44,539 nucleotides of DNA from Mesostigma viride (lineage: Eukaryota > Streptophyta > Mesostigmatophyceae > Mesostigmatales > Mesostigmataceae). Under the pieces are notes generated by a model. The model saw only the letters and a list, made by a program, of their open reading frames with translations, made no database searches and was not told the DNA's origin. Below, piece by piece: positions 1-12,202 of the stretch (within the stretch, counting starts at the first letter, position 1; the number at the start of each line of letters is the position of its first letter). The stretch lies in the NCBI GenBank assembly GCA_009746045.1, contig RPFO01001775.1:50001-94539 (forward strand), written 5' to 3'. The position numbers and the translations under genes were made by a program.

Positions 1-31
1 GTGGGTCTTTCATGCCCAGTTGCCCGCACAG

Positions 32-61
32 GGTGATGGCAGATGGTGCTTTGATCCTCAT
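32..61 (+). CDS. Tetraspanin exon (start of TM2)
   Basis: The exon follows an acceptor ending CACAG and stops at AT|GTGCGT. It adds VMADGALIL, and its last two bases join the next exon to give Met. It is the least certain exon because it is only 30 bp, but both phase and hydrophobicity fit TM2. Confidence 0.6.
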
Positions 62-3000
62 GTGCGTGCATGCTGCTAAAGAGCCCATTGCTATACTTGT
101 TTGTTGTTAACTAAAGAGTGGTGATTTGGTACAGCATGGTGTACTTCGCTTGTAGTGTCACGTCCTGTTCATAGGAACAATGTGACCGACCTCTTGTATG
201 CTCGTCAGTTCTAGTCAAGCCAAATCATGGATATATTGTTGTTGGCGATCATCCATATTCAATGGTTGCCAGTACTTTGCATTCAGCTAGCTTGGGCTGG
301 ATTAACTTTTGGATGTGCTATATTTTTATTTGTGGCCACTGCAGGTCCCTCATCGACTACATAAAGGCTAGTATTTCGTCTAGCTACCCTTCATGTTGGC
401 ATTATCTAATTATGCATGGTGCCCATCAGATTGCCCTCATACTCTATTTTGTGCTGCATTTTCCCCACGGCCACCGCAGGTCCCTCATCGGCTACGTGAC
501 CGCGATCCGACAAACGCGCTTCCTCATCGCGATCGTATCCTTGCCAAGTTGCCTTATCACTGTTGGTATAGATAAGCTTGGTGTATGGAGGAGTCTTAGT
601 TGTCCTCATCGCGATCATATCCTTGCCTTTCTTTGATAGGAGGAACCATTTACTAGGATAGATGAGCCCTAGTTTTCATCATCACGATTGCATCCTTGCT
701 GTTATTTTTCCCCTATGGATAGATGGATAGTACAATAGACCAGTAGTATAGAGGAGTCTCCGTTTCCTTCATTACGTCCTTACCTTCAGCGGCATAGTCT
801 ACTGGCCTTCACTTGATTAATGATTCAGTAGTAGCGATGAGTCTTTCTTCCCATGATTGCGACCATATCCATGCGTTTGGCTCATGGTAATAGGCAAGAC
901 AGAGGGTGAACGAGCCTTCATTGCCATCATCTAGACCATGACGCTCCACATTTTAAATGTGCTTAGATTTGTCATTTCTGTACCAGAAGTACGTTAGACC
1001 TACTCTCTGCGTTGCCTAATGCTGCTAATTGATATCGCCCAGACCCAAAATGTTATTACTAAGGATGCGTGGCAACTCCTGACATGTCGCCCAGGGGGCA
1101 CAGCCGAACACTTCCAATGATGGCGATTTATAAATACTTGCACCTCGTGTCTTACTTATAATGGCACCATAAGCTGGGTTGCGCCTCGCCACATGGCAGT
1201 GGCGCAACAAAGGCGCTGTCATCAAGCCAGCTGTGATTTGTCGGTGTCAAACTATCGTCCATGCGGCATTGGGTGGTCCCTTAACGATCGGCAACATTTT
1301 TTACACGCTTGCGCTTTGGTCTGCGTGGCTGCCGCGCTCCGTCACACCCATCACCGCCTTCCCTGCGCGGTGGCCTGCCCTGCGCGGTGGCCTTCCCTGT
1401 GTTTTTGCCCTGTGTTGTTGCCCTATGTGTTTTCCCTGTGCTGTTGCCCTGTGTTATTGCCCTGTGTTGATGCCCTGCGGCGTCTCTTGCCCTGCAATCG
1501 GCCTCTACGGCTGCGCGTGGCCTCGTCGCTCCCCTGCATATTTCCATGCCTTGGGTCTTGCCTGCCCTGCACTCTGCCCTGCCTTGGCTGCTGTGCTACG
1601 TTGCATTTCGCTGCGCTGCATCTTCCCCCTCACGGCGGGTTCTCTCCTCCCCTGGCACGGGGACCCCACAACATCGGATGCTTGCCTATGGCCCACCACT
1701 CTGGTCCTCGCACTTTTATACGTGATACCGGCCCGCGACGCGACATTGCATCCGCCAGTACATCATCCTCATGATCGTGTTCATCCTGATCGCGCTGGCG
1801 TTCGCCGTCTTCATGTGAGTGTGGCCGCGCCGGCTGCTTGGCGTCGCAATAAGCACGACCCTGGCACGAAATCTGTTCTGTTTCATTAGTATCCTTCAGC
1901 ATTTTGTTCTGTTTCAATCATTCCTTAGATAGAGAAGGGCAGCATGTGGAGAACTGCTTTATACTGAATAGCAAAACGTATCAAGCTGTGGATGAACCGT
2001 TGTCTCTGGGGTGCTGCCCTCACCCACTCGGTTGGTGGGCGGCGGTGTCCAGTTGTGCTAACCGGGATCTCATACATGTTTCGCAATGGCACAATGCTAA
2101 TCTGCTGCACTTAGAGGCTCATCATCACCAACCCCACTGGTGCTAACCCATGATCATTCTATGTTTCGCTGTGGTGCTATAAATTTATATATATATATAT
2201 ATATATTTTATTTTAATGCCAACTCGCTCGAACCACAGGTTCATCATCACAAACCCAGATGGCGCGCAGAAGATTGAAGGCACCGGGTACGTGACGAATT
2301 GTTGGCACTCCGTGTGTGCTCGCGCGCGCCTGCTTACCTATCTGTGTGTGCTTGTGTTCACCGGGTACGCGGCGAGGGGGCGGGTGGTAGCATGTTCTCT
2401 CGCGCGCCTGGTTCTGTAATCTGCCATGCATCAGTTTTTAGCAATATACTAGTATATTGCTGCATGGTAATTCGTAGCTCTGCCTAAGATAATCCCCTAC
2501 GGCTTATTTTGGCTGGCCGCACTTTACTGCCATGTGTGTTCTGTGCATGTAATGCATAATAACCAGAGGTTTTTCGCAGTTGGGCTGTTTCGTAACATAA
2601 AGTGAGATGCCTTCGGATCATCAGGAGAGTGAGGAGACTCACACAGCCGCGAAATTATGCCAAAGACCCTATTTTCGATTCCTTGCTGGTAGCTTCTAAG
2701 CTTTCTTATTTTCTGCGTTCCGCGAAATCTCATATGTGGGCAGCTAGCGTTTTCACGTTTGTTGCTTTCTGACGACAATAATAAGCAGGCCTTGATGTAT
2801 AGGAATATATTGATCAGTGGCTACCTTCCGTGTGATAAATGCCTATAGATGAACATGACCGTTGTCTGGCTACCCCAGGCATTGCTTGTATATTGATACT
2901 TCATTTATTGATACTTCATTTATTGATACTTCATTTATTGATACTTCATTTATTGATACTTCATTTATTGGTACTTGAATAATTGATGCTTCATTCATTG

Positions 3001-6000
3001 ATAATACATTTACAAGGAAAAGTTCACAAGAATCAGTTGCGTGCCATGGCTTCCTTGAGTCTTTCGACCCATCAGGCCACCCAGGGCCACAGAGGCGGAC
3101 AATTTCTGTCTCCATGCCACGACCTTCTTATTTGCATGCTTGTACCGCAGATCTGGGCTTGACCAAGACTTTCTGTATGATCTTGTTTGTGGCTGAGGAA
3201 AGGAGGCATGCTGCCGTGGTGGCAAACTTGGCATGCCGATATGCCAGCTGGCACGTTGGCGTAATAGTAATAGTAGTAGGGCTTTTATGTTTAGAAGACA
3301 TATAAGACGTGTAGTCTGTACATTCATTGTCTGCCATTCCTTCGGCTGGCTCGGACTTCCATGTAAGTGCTCTTGTTTGTCTCTTTTCCCTGCATTATTT
3401 TGATGTTTTACAGCATTTAAGTTTTGAATTTTATACCTGCAAGAGGGCCTCAATGCGTGGCATGCTGCCATTCTGGCAGTCCCTAGTTGCGGGGGGCCCT
3501 GTGTGGTGTCAATCGTGGCTGGGATGTTTGCATGTTGACGGGGTGCAGCGGTAGAATGGTGTGCACCTAGGGTGCTTCCAACGGCGGCGTCCGATCCGCA
3601 ATTTTGCGAGGTAGCTGTTCTTTCCGCGTGGTTGTACTGATACATGTGGTTGTATAACGGTCTTTTCGTATGTAGATAGTTACGTAATTAATCTCCCGAC
3701 GGAGTCATGTTCCTAATTAATTAATTAATTTATAGTTACGTAGTGCATGATGCTTAGGGCGACTACTGACGTCTGGTTGGCTGCCTCGTTCGTGCCGCGT
3801 GCGTGGCACGTGTCACCGGCTCATCGCAGGTTCAAGCAGTATAGGATCGGCGACTATAGCACCTGGCTGCAGGACCAGGTGCGAGACCTTAAGACGTTGC
3901 TTCCAATAGGGATCAAGCTTTTGCTGCTATCTTTTTTAGTTTCTTCGAATAAGGAAGCTTTTGTATTTTCTTGTTATTTGCAATAGGGATTGGCGAGTAT
4001 AACTTCTAACCGCAGGACCAGGAGCCTCATTATTTGGCTACATGTGATAGGGAAAGGTCACATCAGATGACGAATATTGCAAGGAGGAAGAGCTTTTTCT
4101 GGGATGCATTAGAAATTTGCTTGCTTGCCAAGTGCCCAATGGATTCCCGTTAGTTCCACACACAGCCGTTTCCTCGGCCATGACATTCGCCTTGTTCGGT
4201 ACAGCCAATGAAAGCACTTGTGTCCCTTTGCCTCAGCCACTGCATGTAGCGATCTTACTCTATAACCCCTTGCAACTCAACTTTTTTATGCAGCTTATGC
4301 CGTGGTTTCGCTCGTCATGATTGCCCTTTAGAATTTTTCCCTTCTTGCATCAACCGACGCGTGCTCCCATTAGTATGCAGCACTCAGTAGGATATGCACT
4401 CTTTTGCTTCCGCCACATGTTATTTGTGGCAGAAGCTTTAGAGTACACGAGCAGCTTGCATGTGGCGGATGCAAGTGGGTGCATGCAATGTGTCTACTTG
4501 CTGTGGCGTGAACATAACACACAGCATGTATTTCTTGTCGATCAAGGTTTGTTTTGGGAAAGGCATTTTCCCCCCGATGTCTAGTAAAAGTTTGTCCTGG
4601 GGGCACCCAATCCCAACATCGGTAAATCCAGTTGGCAGTATTTATTCATGGCCATAATTTCTACACCTTATGGGTAAGAATATCACGAGCTGGATGTGTT
4701 TTCTTGCGACTTGAGGCACAAAAATTACCATCATCTTTTGTTCATACAAATTGACGTTGGTGCCGGAGTTTCCCTAGCATCATGCATATCCTGGTAAGCC
4801 ATGCACTACTATATATACGTTGTCTCATTGATTTTATTTAGTGAGACAACTATGTATAATATAGTATATATATGCCATCGTGGTGCACCACGCAAGGAGA
4901 CCTTACTGCCGTGGTTGGTTTAACTAAGTGTGGGCATGCTTGGCGGCTTAATTTACCCATTATATTCACATACTAGTATGCATCATAGTAAATAGTTTTA
5001 AATTGTGGACTTTAAACCCCAACTAACTTCCAACCCGGGAGTGTATTTTGGTATGTGGTTGAGTGTGGTATGTGCTCAGGTATCCCTTACTACGTGTCTA
5101 CGTGTAAATTGATTATGTAATAAAATTTTTTAATTTCTTACTGCGTAATTGTCCAGGTTAATGAGGACTGGGCCGACATCTCGAAGTGCCTCAAGAGCAC
5201 CGTGGATTGCCCAACTACACCGCCATCCTCGGTAAGCCGTGCATCTTGCTTGCTTTTCATTTTCTTCCCCCCCAGTACAGTTTTTTTGTTTGTTTGTTTT
5301 ACTTTGAAGAAGTGCATTTTTGGATGTTTTGTTGCTACCCGTCCAGGGACGGCTTTTTTTCGTCTAGGGTGAAATGTGCTTGTTGGGTTGGAAGCTTTGG
5401 TGGGGTCAGGGGGTTATAATGTTTGGGTTGTACCTTGGTAATTTTGGTGAGTGCCAACTTGGATCAATGTCAGCGGACCAATGTTCAAATCCCATGAAAT
5501 GGCCAACATTATCGCCCGGTGACGTGCATGCCATTAGGTAGTGTGGTTAGTTTGACATATAATGTTACCTCTTGTTGATAATATTATTTCAGCATATATG
5601 GCACAACCGAGCAAACAGGCAACACACGTCATGGTAAGTAACTTTTGCGAGTACTACACACAATTCGCCGAAAAGATTTTCCGTGGGAGGGCCTGCCAGC
5701 AAGGGATAAATATTAGTCCGGCGCCTAATGGCCTCCATGACAGGCGCGCCGCGCAAGACTCGCCCGCCTTTGGGCTTTGGGCGTCTTGGAATTTGGCCTT
5801 GGGCGTCTTGGAATTTGGCTTTGGGCATTCGGCTCTTTCGGCAAAAACGCAGAGCAGATTTCTACACTACACGGTACTACATAAAAAGCCCAGACTGGGC
5901 GGCGTAACATTCAAACAACGTAGAATTACCGCGGCACTGCATGGCAGCCAACTGTCAAGCGCCCAGAATTCAAAGTATTACTATTTGGCCGAGCTTTGGC

Positions 6001-9000
6001 CGTCCAAACCGGCATCGTCAATCGTGCATGCTAATTTATACAACTGCGGGTCCGCATGCGCCATTGAAGAAATGCAAACAACGCCATGATGACGAGTACT
6101 TAAACGAGGTAATAAGTTTTTGCCCTAAATACCGGAAGGCGTGCAATATCATTTAGTAACCGGCCTGTGCTTCCCCACTACACCCTATTGCTGCCCGTAA
6201 ACTCCAACATGCACGGACGCCCGACTCACAGCAGCCACTGAACACAGACCCCCCTAGGTATACGAATGGTCTTCGATTCATGCACCGTGGACCCCGGACG
6301 GGGTTCGCATGTTTTGGATGACTTTTGTTAACTTGGTCCACACAGAAATGGTAGATATACGAATGCCACAACTAGGAAAAAGTATCCCATAACCAAGAAC
6401 AAGTATCCCACAACCATGAACTGCTATCCCACAACTAGGAGCTGTGAACCCACAACCAAGAACATCTATCCCACAAACAGGATTGCATCCCACAACCAGG
6501 AACAGCTCTCCCACAACCAAGAATGCATCCCACAACCAGGAACAGCTATCCCACAACCAAGAATGCATCCCACAACCAGGAACTGCTATTCCACAACCAA
6601 AAACAAGTATCCCACAACCAGGAATAAGTATCCTACAAGCAGGAACAGCTATCCCACAAACACGATCAAGTATCCCATAACCAGGAACAAGTATCCCACA
6701 ACCAGAAATTGCTATCCCACAAGTAGGAACACATCCCACGACCCACAACCAGGAACGAGTATTCCCTATCCATGCAGCAACAAGTATCCGACAACCCGGA
6801 ACAAGTATCCCACAACCGGAAACAAGTACCCCACAACAAGGAACACGCCCCACAACCAGGAACGTGCATCCCACGACCAGGAACGTGCATCCCACAACCA
6901 GGAACGTGCATCCCACAACTGGGAACGTGCATCCCACAACAAGGAACGTGCATCCTACAACCAAGAACAAGTATCCTACAACCATGAACGTGCATCCCAC
7001 AACCAGGAACGCACCATATGATATGGCAACTAGTTGCTACATCATCTTAGGTCTACGGCCTCCCCCTCAACATTAACTAATTAAAGACCCGTCATAGTAG
7101 AAAAGGGCACCAAAGATGACAAGGAGAACCATGGAACCACGTCAACAGTATAGTATAAGTATAGCAGAGAGTAAACGGAGCTTTCGGTACCTTGTCCAAA
7201 TATGGGAGGGCTGGCGCCGGGGTTCGAAAAACTACAAACCGTACCTTTGCATACGGGAGGGGAGGAGTTATGGGAATCATTGGGGAGGAACGGTCCACGA
7301 GAGGTCGCAGCCATGTCGTCATAGCACCCTTGAGCTTCCGGCCTTGGAAATTATCACGGGGTTTTCATAGTTTGTTCGGACAAGGTGCACATATTCCGAA
7401 TGCACACATAGTTACTGACCCACATGCAAAGTAATGCAATGTTGTAGGCGCATGAGCACCAATTGAAAGGAGGAGATCGTATTTGTGTTGTCTGGTACAT
7501 ACCCGTGTCTCTCGGTGGCAGCAGTTCAGCACGAGGTAGCCTCCATCCCGGGTTCTGCACTTCCGGTTTGAAAGACCCTATATCTACCCTTGATGTATGG
7601 ACCAAGTTAACAAAAGTGCTCCAAAGCATGCGAACCCCGTCCGGGGTCCACGGTGCATGAATCTTCCTAAGAAGACCATTCGTAGACCTAGCGGCCGGAG
7701 GGGGGTGTTCAGTGGCTGCTGTGAGTCGGGCGTCCGTGCATGTTGGAGTTTATGGGCAGCAATAGGGTGTATTGGGGAAGCACAGGCCGGTTACTTAATG
7801 ATATTGCACGCCTTCCGGTATTTAGGGCAAAAACTTATTACCTCGTCCCAAGTACTCGTCATCTTGGCGTCGTTTGCATTTCTTCATTGGCGCTTGCAGA
7901 CACGCAGTAGAATTTATAAATTAGCATGCACGATTGACGATGCCGGTCAGGACGGGTAGGACGGCCAAAGCTGGGCCAAGCGGTAGTATTTCAAATTCTG
8001 GGCGATTGGCAGTTGGCAGCTTGTGCGGCGGTAATGTTACGTTGTTTGAATGTTACGCCGCACCAGTCTGGGCTTTCTACGTCATACCACTGTAGTGAAG
8101 AAATCTGCTCGGCGTTTTTGCCAAAAGAGCCAATGCCCAAAGCCAAATTCCAAGACGCCCACCGCCCACAGGCGGGCGAGTCTGGCGGGCCGGGCGCACC
8201 TGTCCTGGAGGCCATTAGGCGCCGGAATAATCAATCCCGGCCGGCAATAGGCGGCCGGTCCGCACCGCTACCGGGTGCCCAGCGCGGCTCCCGGCTCCGG
8301 CCGCGCAGGTTGCGTATCCCGGTCCCGTCCCGTCCGGCACGGCGCTGTTACGAATGGGAACGAGGATGCTGTGGCTAGGGGCCATGGATGCCCGCAGTAC
8401 AGCTACACTCATTACCGCGTTAAGCTGTGTTTTTTAAGGTTGCGTTACCGCGTTAAGTTGCGACGCCGAAGTTTGGGCGGCGATCGCAACTTGGGCATTG
8501 CTGCCATCGCAACTTAACGCCGTAATGACTCAATTTGTAGGCCATTTTTGACCGCGTAGGAGGCCACTTTTTTGCCTTAGCCCGGACCCGCTATGTGGCT
8601 TCAAGGCTCAGGCGGTAAAATACTCAAGCTCCACTGGCGCGCTAACGGACGTCCCCGCCAGCTCCTGGCAATTAGTGAAAAGCGCGAATGCAACCTGGCC
8701 ATTCCAATTTAACTTGCAGCGTGCGGGCTGCGGTACATCAGTAGCATGCAGGGCACACATCATGGCATGACGGTACATTCAAATTGTGGTATCAGTAAAA
8801 CACAGGCACTCACGCACTGTGTGGCTGGCTAGCCGGGTGCACTCGGCCGGCGGGCGGCGTGTATTGCAACAGCCTGCCTTCCTCACAAAAATCATGAGAA
8901 GATACCTGGTATGGAAAAACAGGAAAATGGACTTTGCCATGCGGCTTTGATCAAGCTACAGCTGGATCGGGCTTGACGAGAGATGTCGAATACCGTAGAC

Positions 9001-11350
9001 AGGCTGGTTAGGCTATAGTGACACTTTTAGTGTCAGCATGATTTCCTGGACTATAGTGACCGAATCTCGAGATTCTGAAAACACATCTCCTATGCAGTTT
9101 TTCATGACGGATGCAACTGCTGAAGGGGCTGTCAGAAAAAGTTATATCTACTAATAGTTGTAGCAGCTTTGACTCAACAACTCAGATTTCTGCAAGGAAC
9201 ATACGGATTTCTACCTGACAAGCCGGTATCTTATGCGGCCGCCCTCTCAGCAGTTGAATGTGGCATGAAAAACTGCTTGGCAAAAGTGGTCTCGGATCCT
9301 TGATATCCCAAGTAGATTGTTCAGGGAGTCAAGTTATGTCCAGCTTTAGTTCATTGTCTGTAATTACAAGCTATATCTTTACTTTGTGAATAACTGCCAG
9401 ATTCTTGGGAATCTTGTCCTTGTCCCGCATGAACTTATTTCTTATTTCTTATTTCTGATTTGATGAATATTTTTGCGGATTTTTTTTACCTTCCACACTA
9501 TTGGCTGGAGCTGTGGGCTTGTCTCCATGGTAACTTCATTGAATGGGAAACACAATATGCCTGTTTAGCCCTAGTTTGGTCAGCAAAAGTGGCATTTTCT
9601 CAACGAAGATGTTTTAAAAATATTTTCCCATGAATTTTGATCTATTTTGCGATATTTTTGGAAAAGTATTTCAAAAGCTAAGGCCACCTGACACTATTTT
9701 GACCCTTTTGGCCTAACCAGCCTGTAGAAGACTAGTCCGTGAGAGGAGGGGGTGGGATGCTAGCCTAATTCTACCCTTAAGTTGTGTTACCGCGTTAAGT
9801 TGCGACGCCGAATTTTAGGCGTCGATCGCAACTTAACGTGGTAATGACTGTACGTGGCACGAGACAGGGCAGTCCATCGGAAGAGCTGACTGATCTCACG
9901 ACAGTGGTGCCATTACATTTGTTTGCTCATCAAACTCCCGATGAATTTGCTGGGATTGTAATTTGTTGGAAATTAATGCTCATGCTTCCCGCTGGCTGCA
10001 TCATAAAGTTTCTTTTGGCAGCTCAATGACACGCTGAGTATCTGCTTTTAGCTACTCAGGCCCGGATGGACGACATTGCTTTTCAGGGATGCGGGAACGT
10101 TTATGGGCCTGAGAATCGCCGGCAGTGCTCATCGACAGAGCACACATAGCAGATTGTGGGGAGTTTATCTGCTCGTTCTCACTGCAGTCAACGTCACATG
10201 GCGTCCAACGCTGCCGTTTTGCTAAAATAGAGCTTCCTCCGACCTCGTAGTCTTGCGAGTTATCCACGCAGTTTTCTATTTTATTCTGCGGAAGCTGATC
10301 TGCGGCTAGTCTCCGAATGGGGGAGTTCCGTGAGACCGAGTACGACGTCATCTTGTGGGGCGCTACCGGCTTCACGGGCAGGCTAGTTGCCCGCTACCTC
10401 CTCGAGAACTACGGGGTGGGCGGGCAGCTCCGCTGGGCCGTCGCCGGCCGCGACCCATCCAAACTCCGAGCGTTAACTTCCTCTCTCAACGACGAGCGTC
10501 GTCGTGCGAATCCGTCCAGCAGTACCCCCATCCCGATTCCCATCATCATAGCTGATGCCAACGACGAGGAATCCTTATCCAAAATGGTCCGATCCACCAA
10601 AGTCGTTCTGTCCACGGTCGGCCCTTTCCTCGTCCACGGGTCCAAGCTCGTCGAGCTGGCGGCCCGCCATGGGGTCGACTACGTGGACACCTCTGGGGAG
10701 AGCCTGTGGGCGCGTGCCATGATCGACCGTTTCGACGCCGTCGCTAAGTCCAGCGGCAGCCGCATCGTCCACTCCTGTGGCTTTGACTCGGTCCCTTACG
10801 ACCTGGCGGCGTTGCTCGCACTCGAACACCTCCGTCATAATGCTGGCGCCCGCTGCACGACCCTCGAGACGTCCATCACAAGGGCCTTTGGCGGCTTCTC
10901 GGGGGGCACCCTCCTCTCCTTGGCCACCATCCAATCGGTCGACGATTCCTCGGCCGCCAGGCTGCGGAACCCCTATCTCCTCAACCCAGGCTTCCCTGCC
11001 ATCGACCCTTCCTTACCTGACATCGATGACCATGTCTTTCACCCGCTCTTCTCGCGAACGATGAACCGGTGGTCCGCGTACTCGCTCAAGACGGCCCACG
11101 TGGTGCGCCGCTCGGCCGCTCTCTTGGACTACATCCACGGCCGGTTCCGGTACAGGGAGCGGGTCGCCTTGGTGGGGGTTGATGCGGCTGGCAGCAGCAG
11201 GAGGAGCAGCGGTGGTAGCAGCCAGGGGAGCTGGGTCGGTGGCCATGATAAAGATGGCCGCGGGAGCATCCGCAACGACAGCCATGAAAAGGACGAGGGC
11301 CATTATGACATCAGCACCAGGAATAACGAGAACACCACCACCACCACCAC

Positions 11351-11413
<63 letters not shown>

Positions 11414-12170
11414 GCATAATAGTAGTGACAGCAATGCCATGAATCCTATGGGCGTGGCCAACCCGCCGGATGCGGAAGTGTCCCCAGCGAGACACTACAG
11501 TGACCTGTTAGTGACCCACCTCGGCGGCTTCCTGCTGGCGGCGGTGCTGTCCTATGGGACGCAGTTCTTCCTCGCCCTGCTGGCGCAGGCACCCTCGCGC
11601 GCCCTGCTGGCCCCCCTGCTTCCAGCACCCGGAACTGGCCCCCCTTTAGACCAGCTGCTGGCGGGGTATGTGGAGCTCACGTGCCATGCGGTCGGGGAGC
11701 GTTCATTGCCACCGTCATCATCCTTGTCACCATCGTCATCAATGTCGTCATCATCACCATCGTCGTTGTCACCGGTGCCAGAATCGGCACCGGCCTGTGA
11801 ATCGCGCGTCGCTGGTGGCAGTGGTGTTTCCAGCAGCAACGACATCGACCCGAGCGGTGCAGGAAGCGTGAGCGGCAGAGACCCAATTATGCCGCACACC
11901 GCGGCAAACGAGGGCGGGGAGATCACCCCTCCCTCGGCACCATCGCTCGATGGGGATGCCTTCTCGTCTGGCGCCGCGCGATTGGAGAAGGGAGACGGGG
12001 AAAACTGGCCATGCTGCGTAAGCACCCTTCCCTCGCGCACCGCAGTCGTTATGGTGCGGGCGCAGGGGGATCCTGGGTACGTTGTGACGTCCGCCATCGT
12101 CAGCGAGTGTGCGGTGTACCTGGCACGCATGCCGAAGCGAGGCAGTGAGAGCAACCGCAATAACGGCAGC

Positions 12171-12202
<32 letters not shown>

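Noticed and set aside
1179-1889. Open frames of 193 and 236 codons around the TM3 exon
   Set aside because: They run through a low-complexity CCCTGTG/TTGCCCTG region; only the 1759-1814 part has family support and it is spliced.
5593-5633. Candidate tetraspanin micro-exon (good acceptor TTTCAG and donor ATG|GTAAGT)
   Set aside because: Its 41 bp would break the phase-0 join between 5231 and 15295, and its peptide matches nothing expected there.
6372-7016. CRISPR-like regular repeats
   Set aside because: Units are contiguous with no unique spacers, and the genome is eukaryotic.
6416-7021. A 201-codon frame with YPTTRN-type repeats, and antisense frames
   Set aside because: It is the minisatellite of the foldback element; mixed 20- and 21-bp units show no frame conservation.
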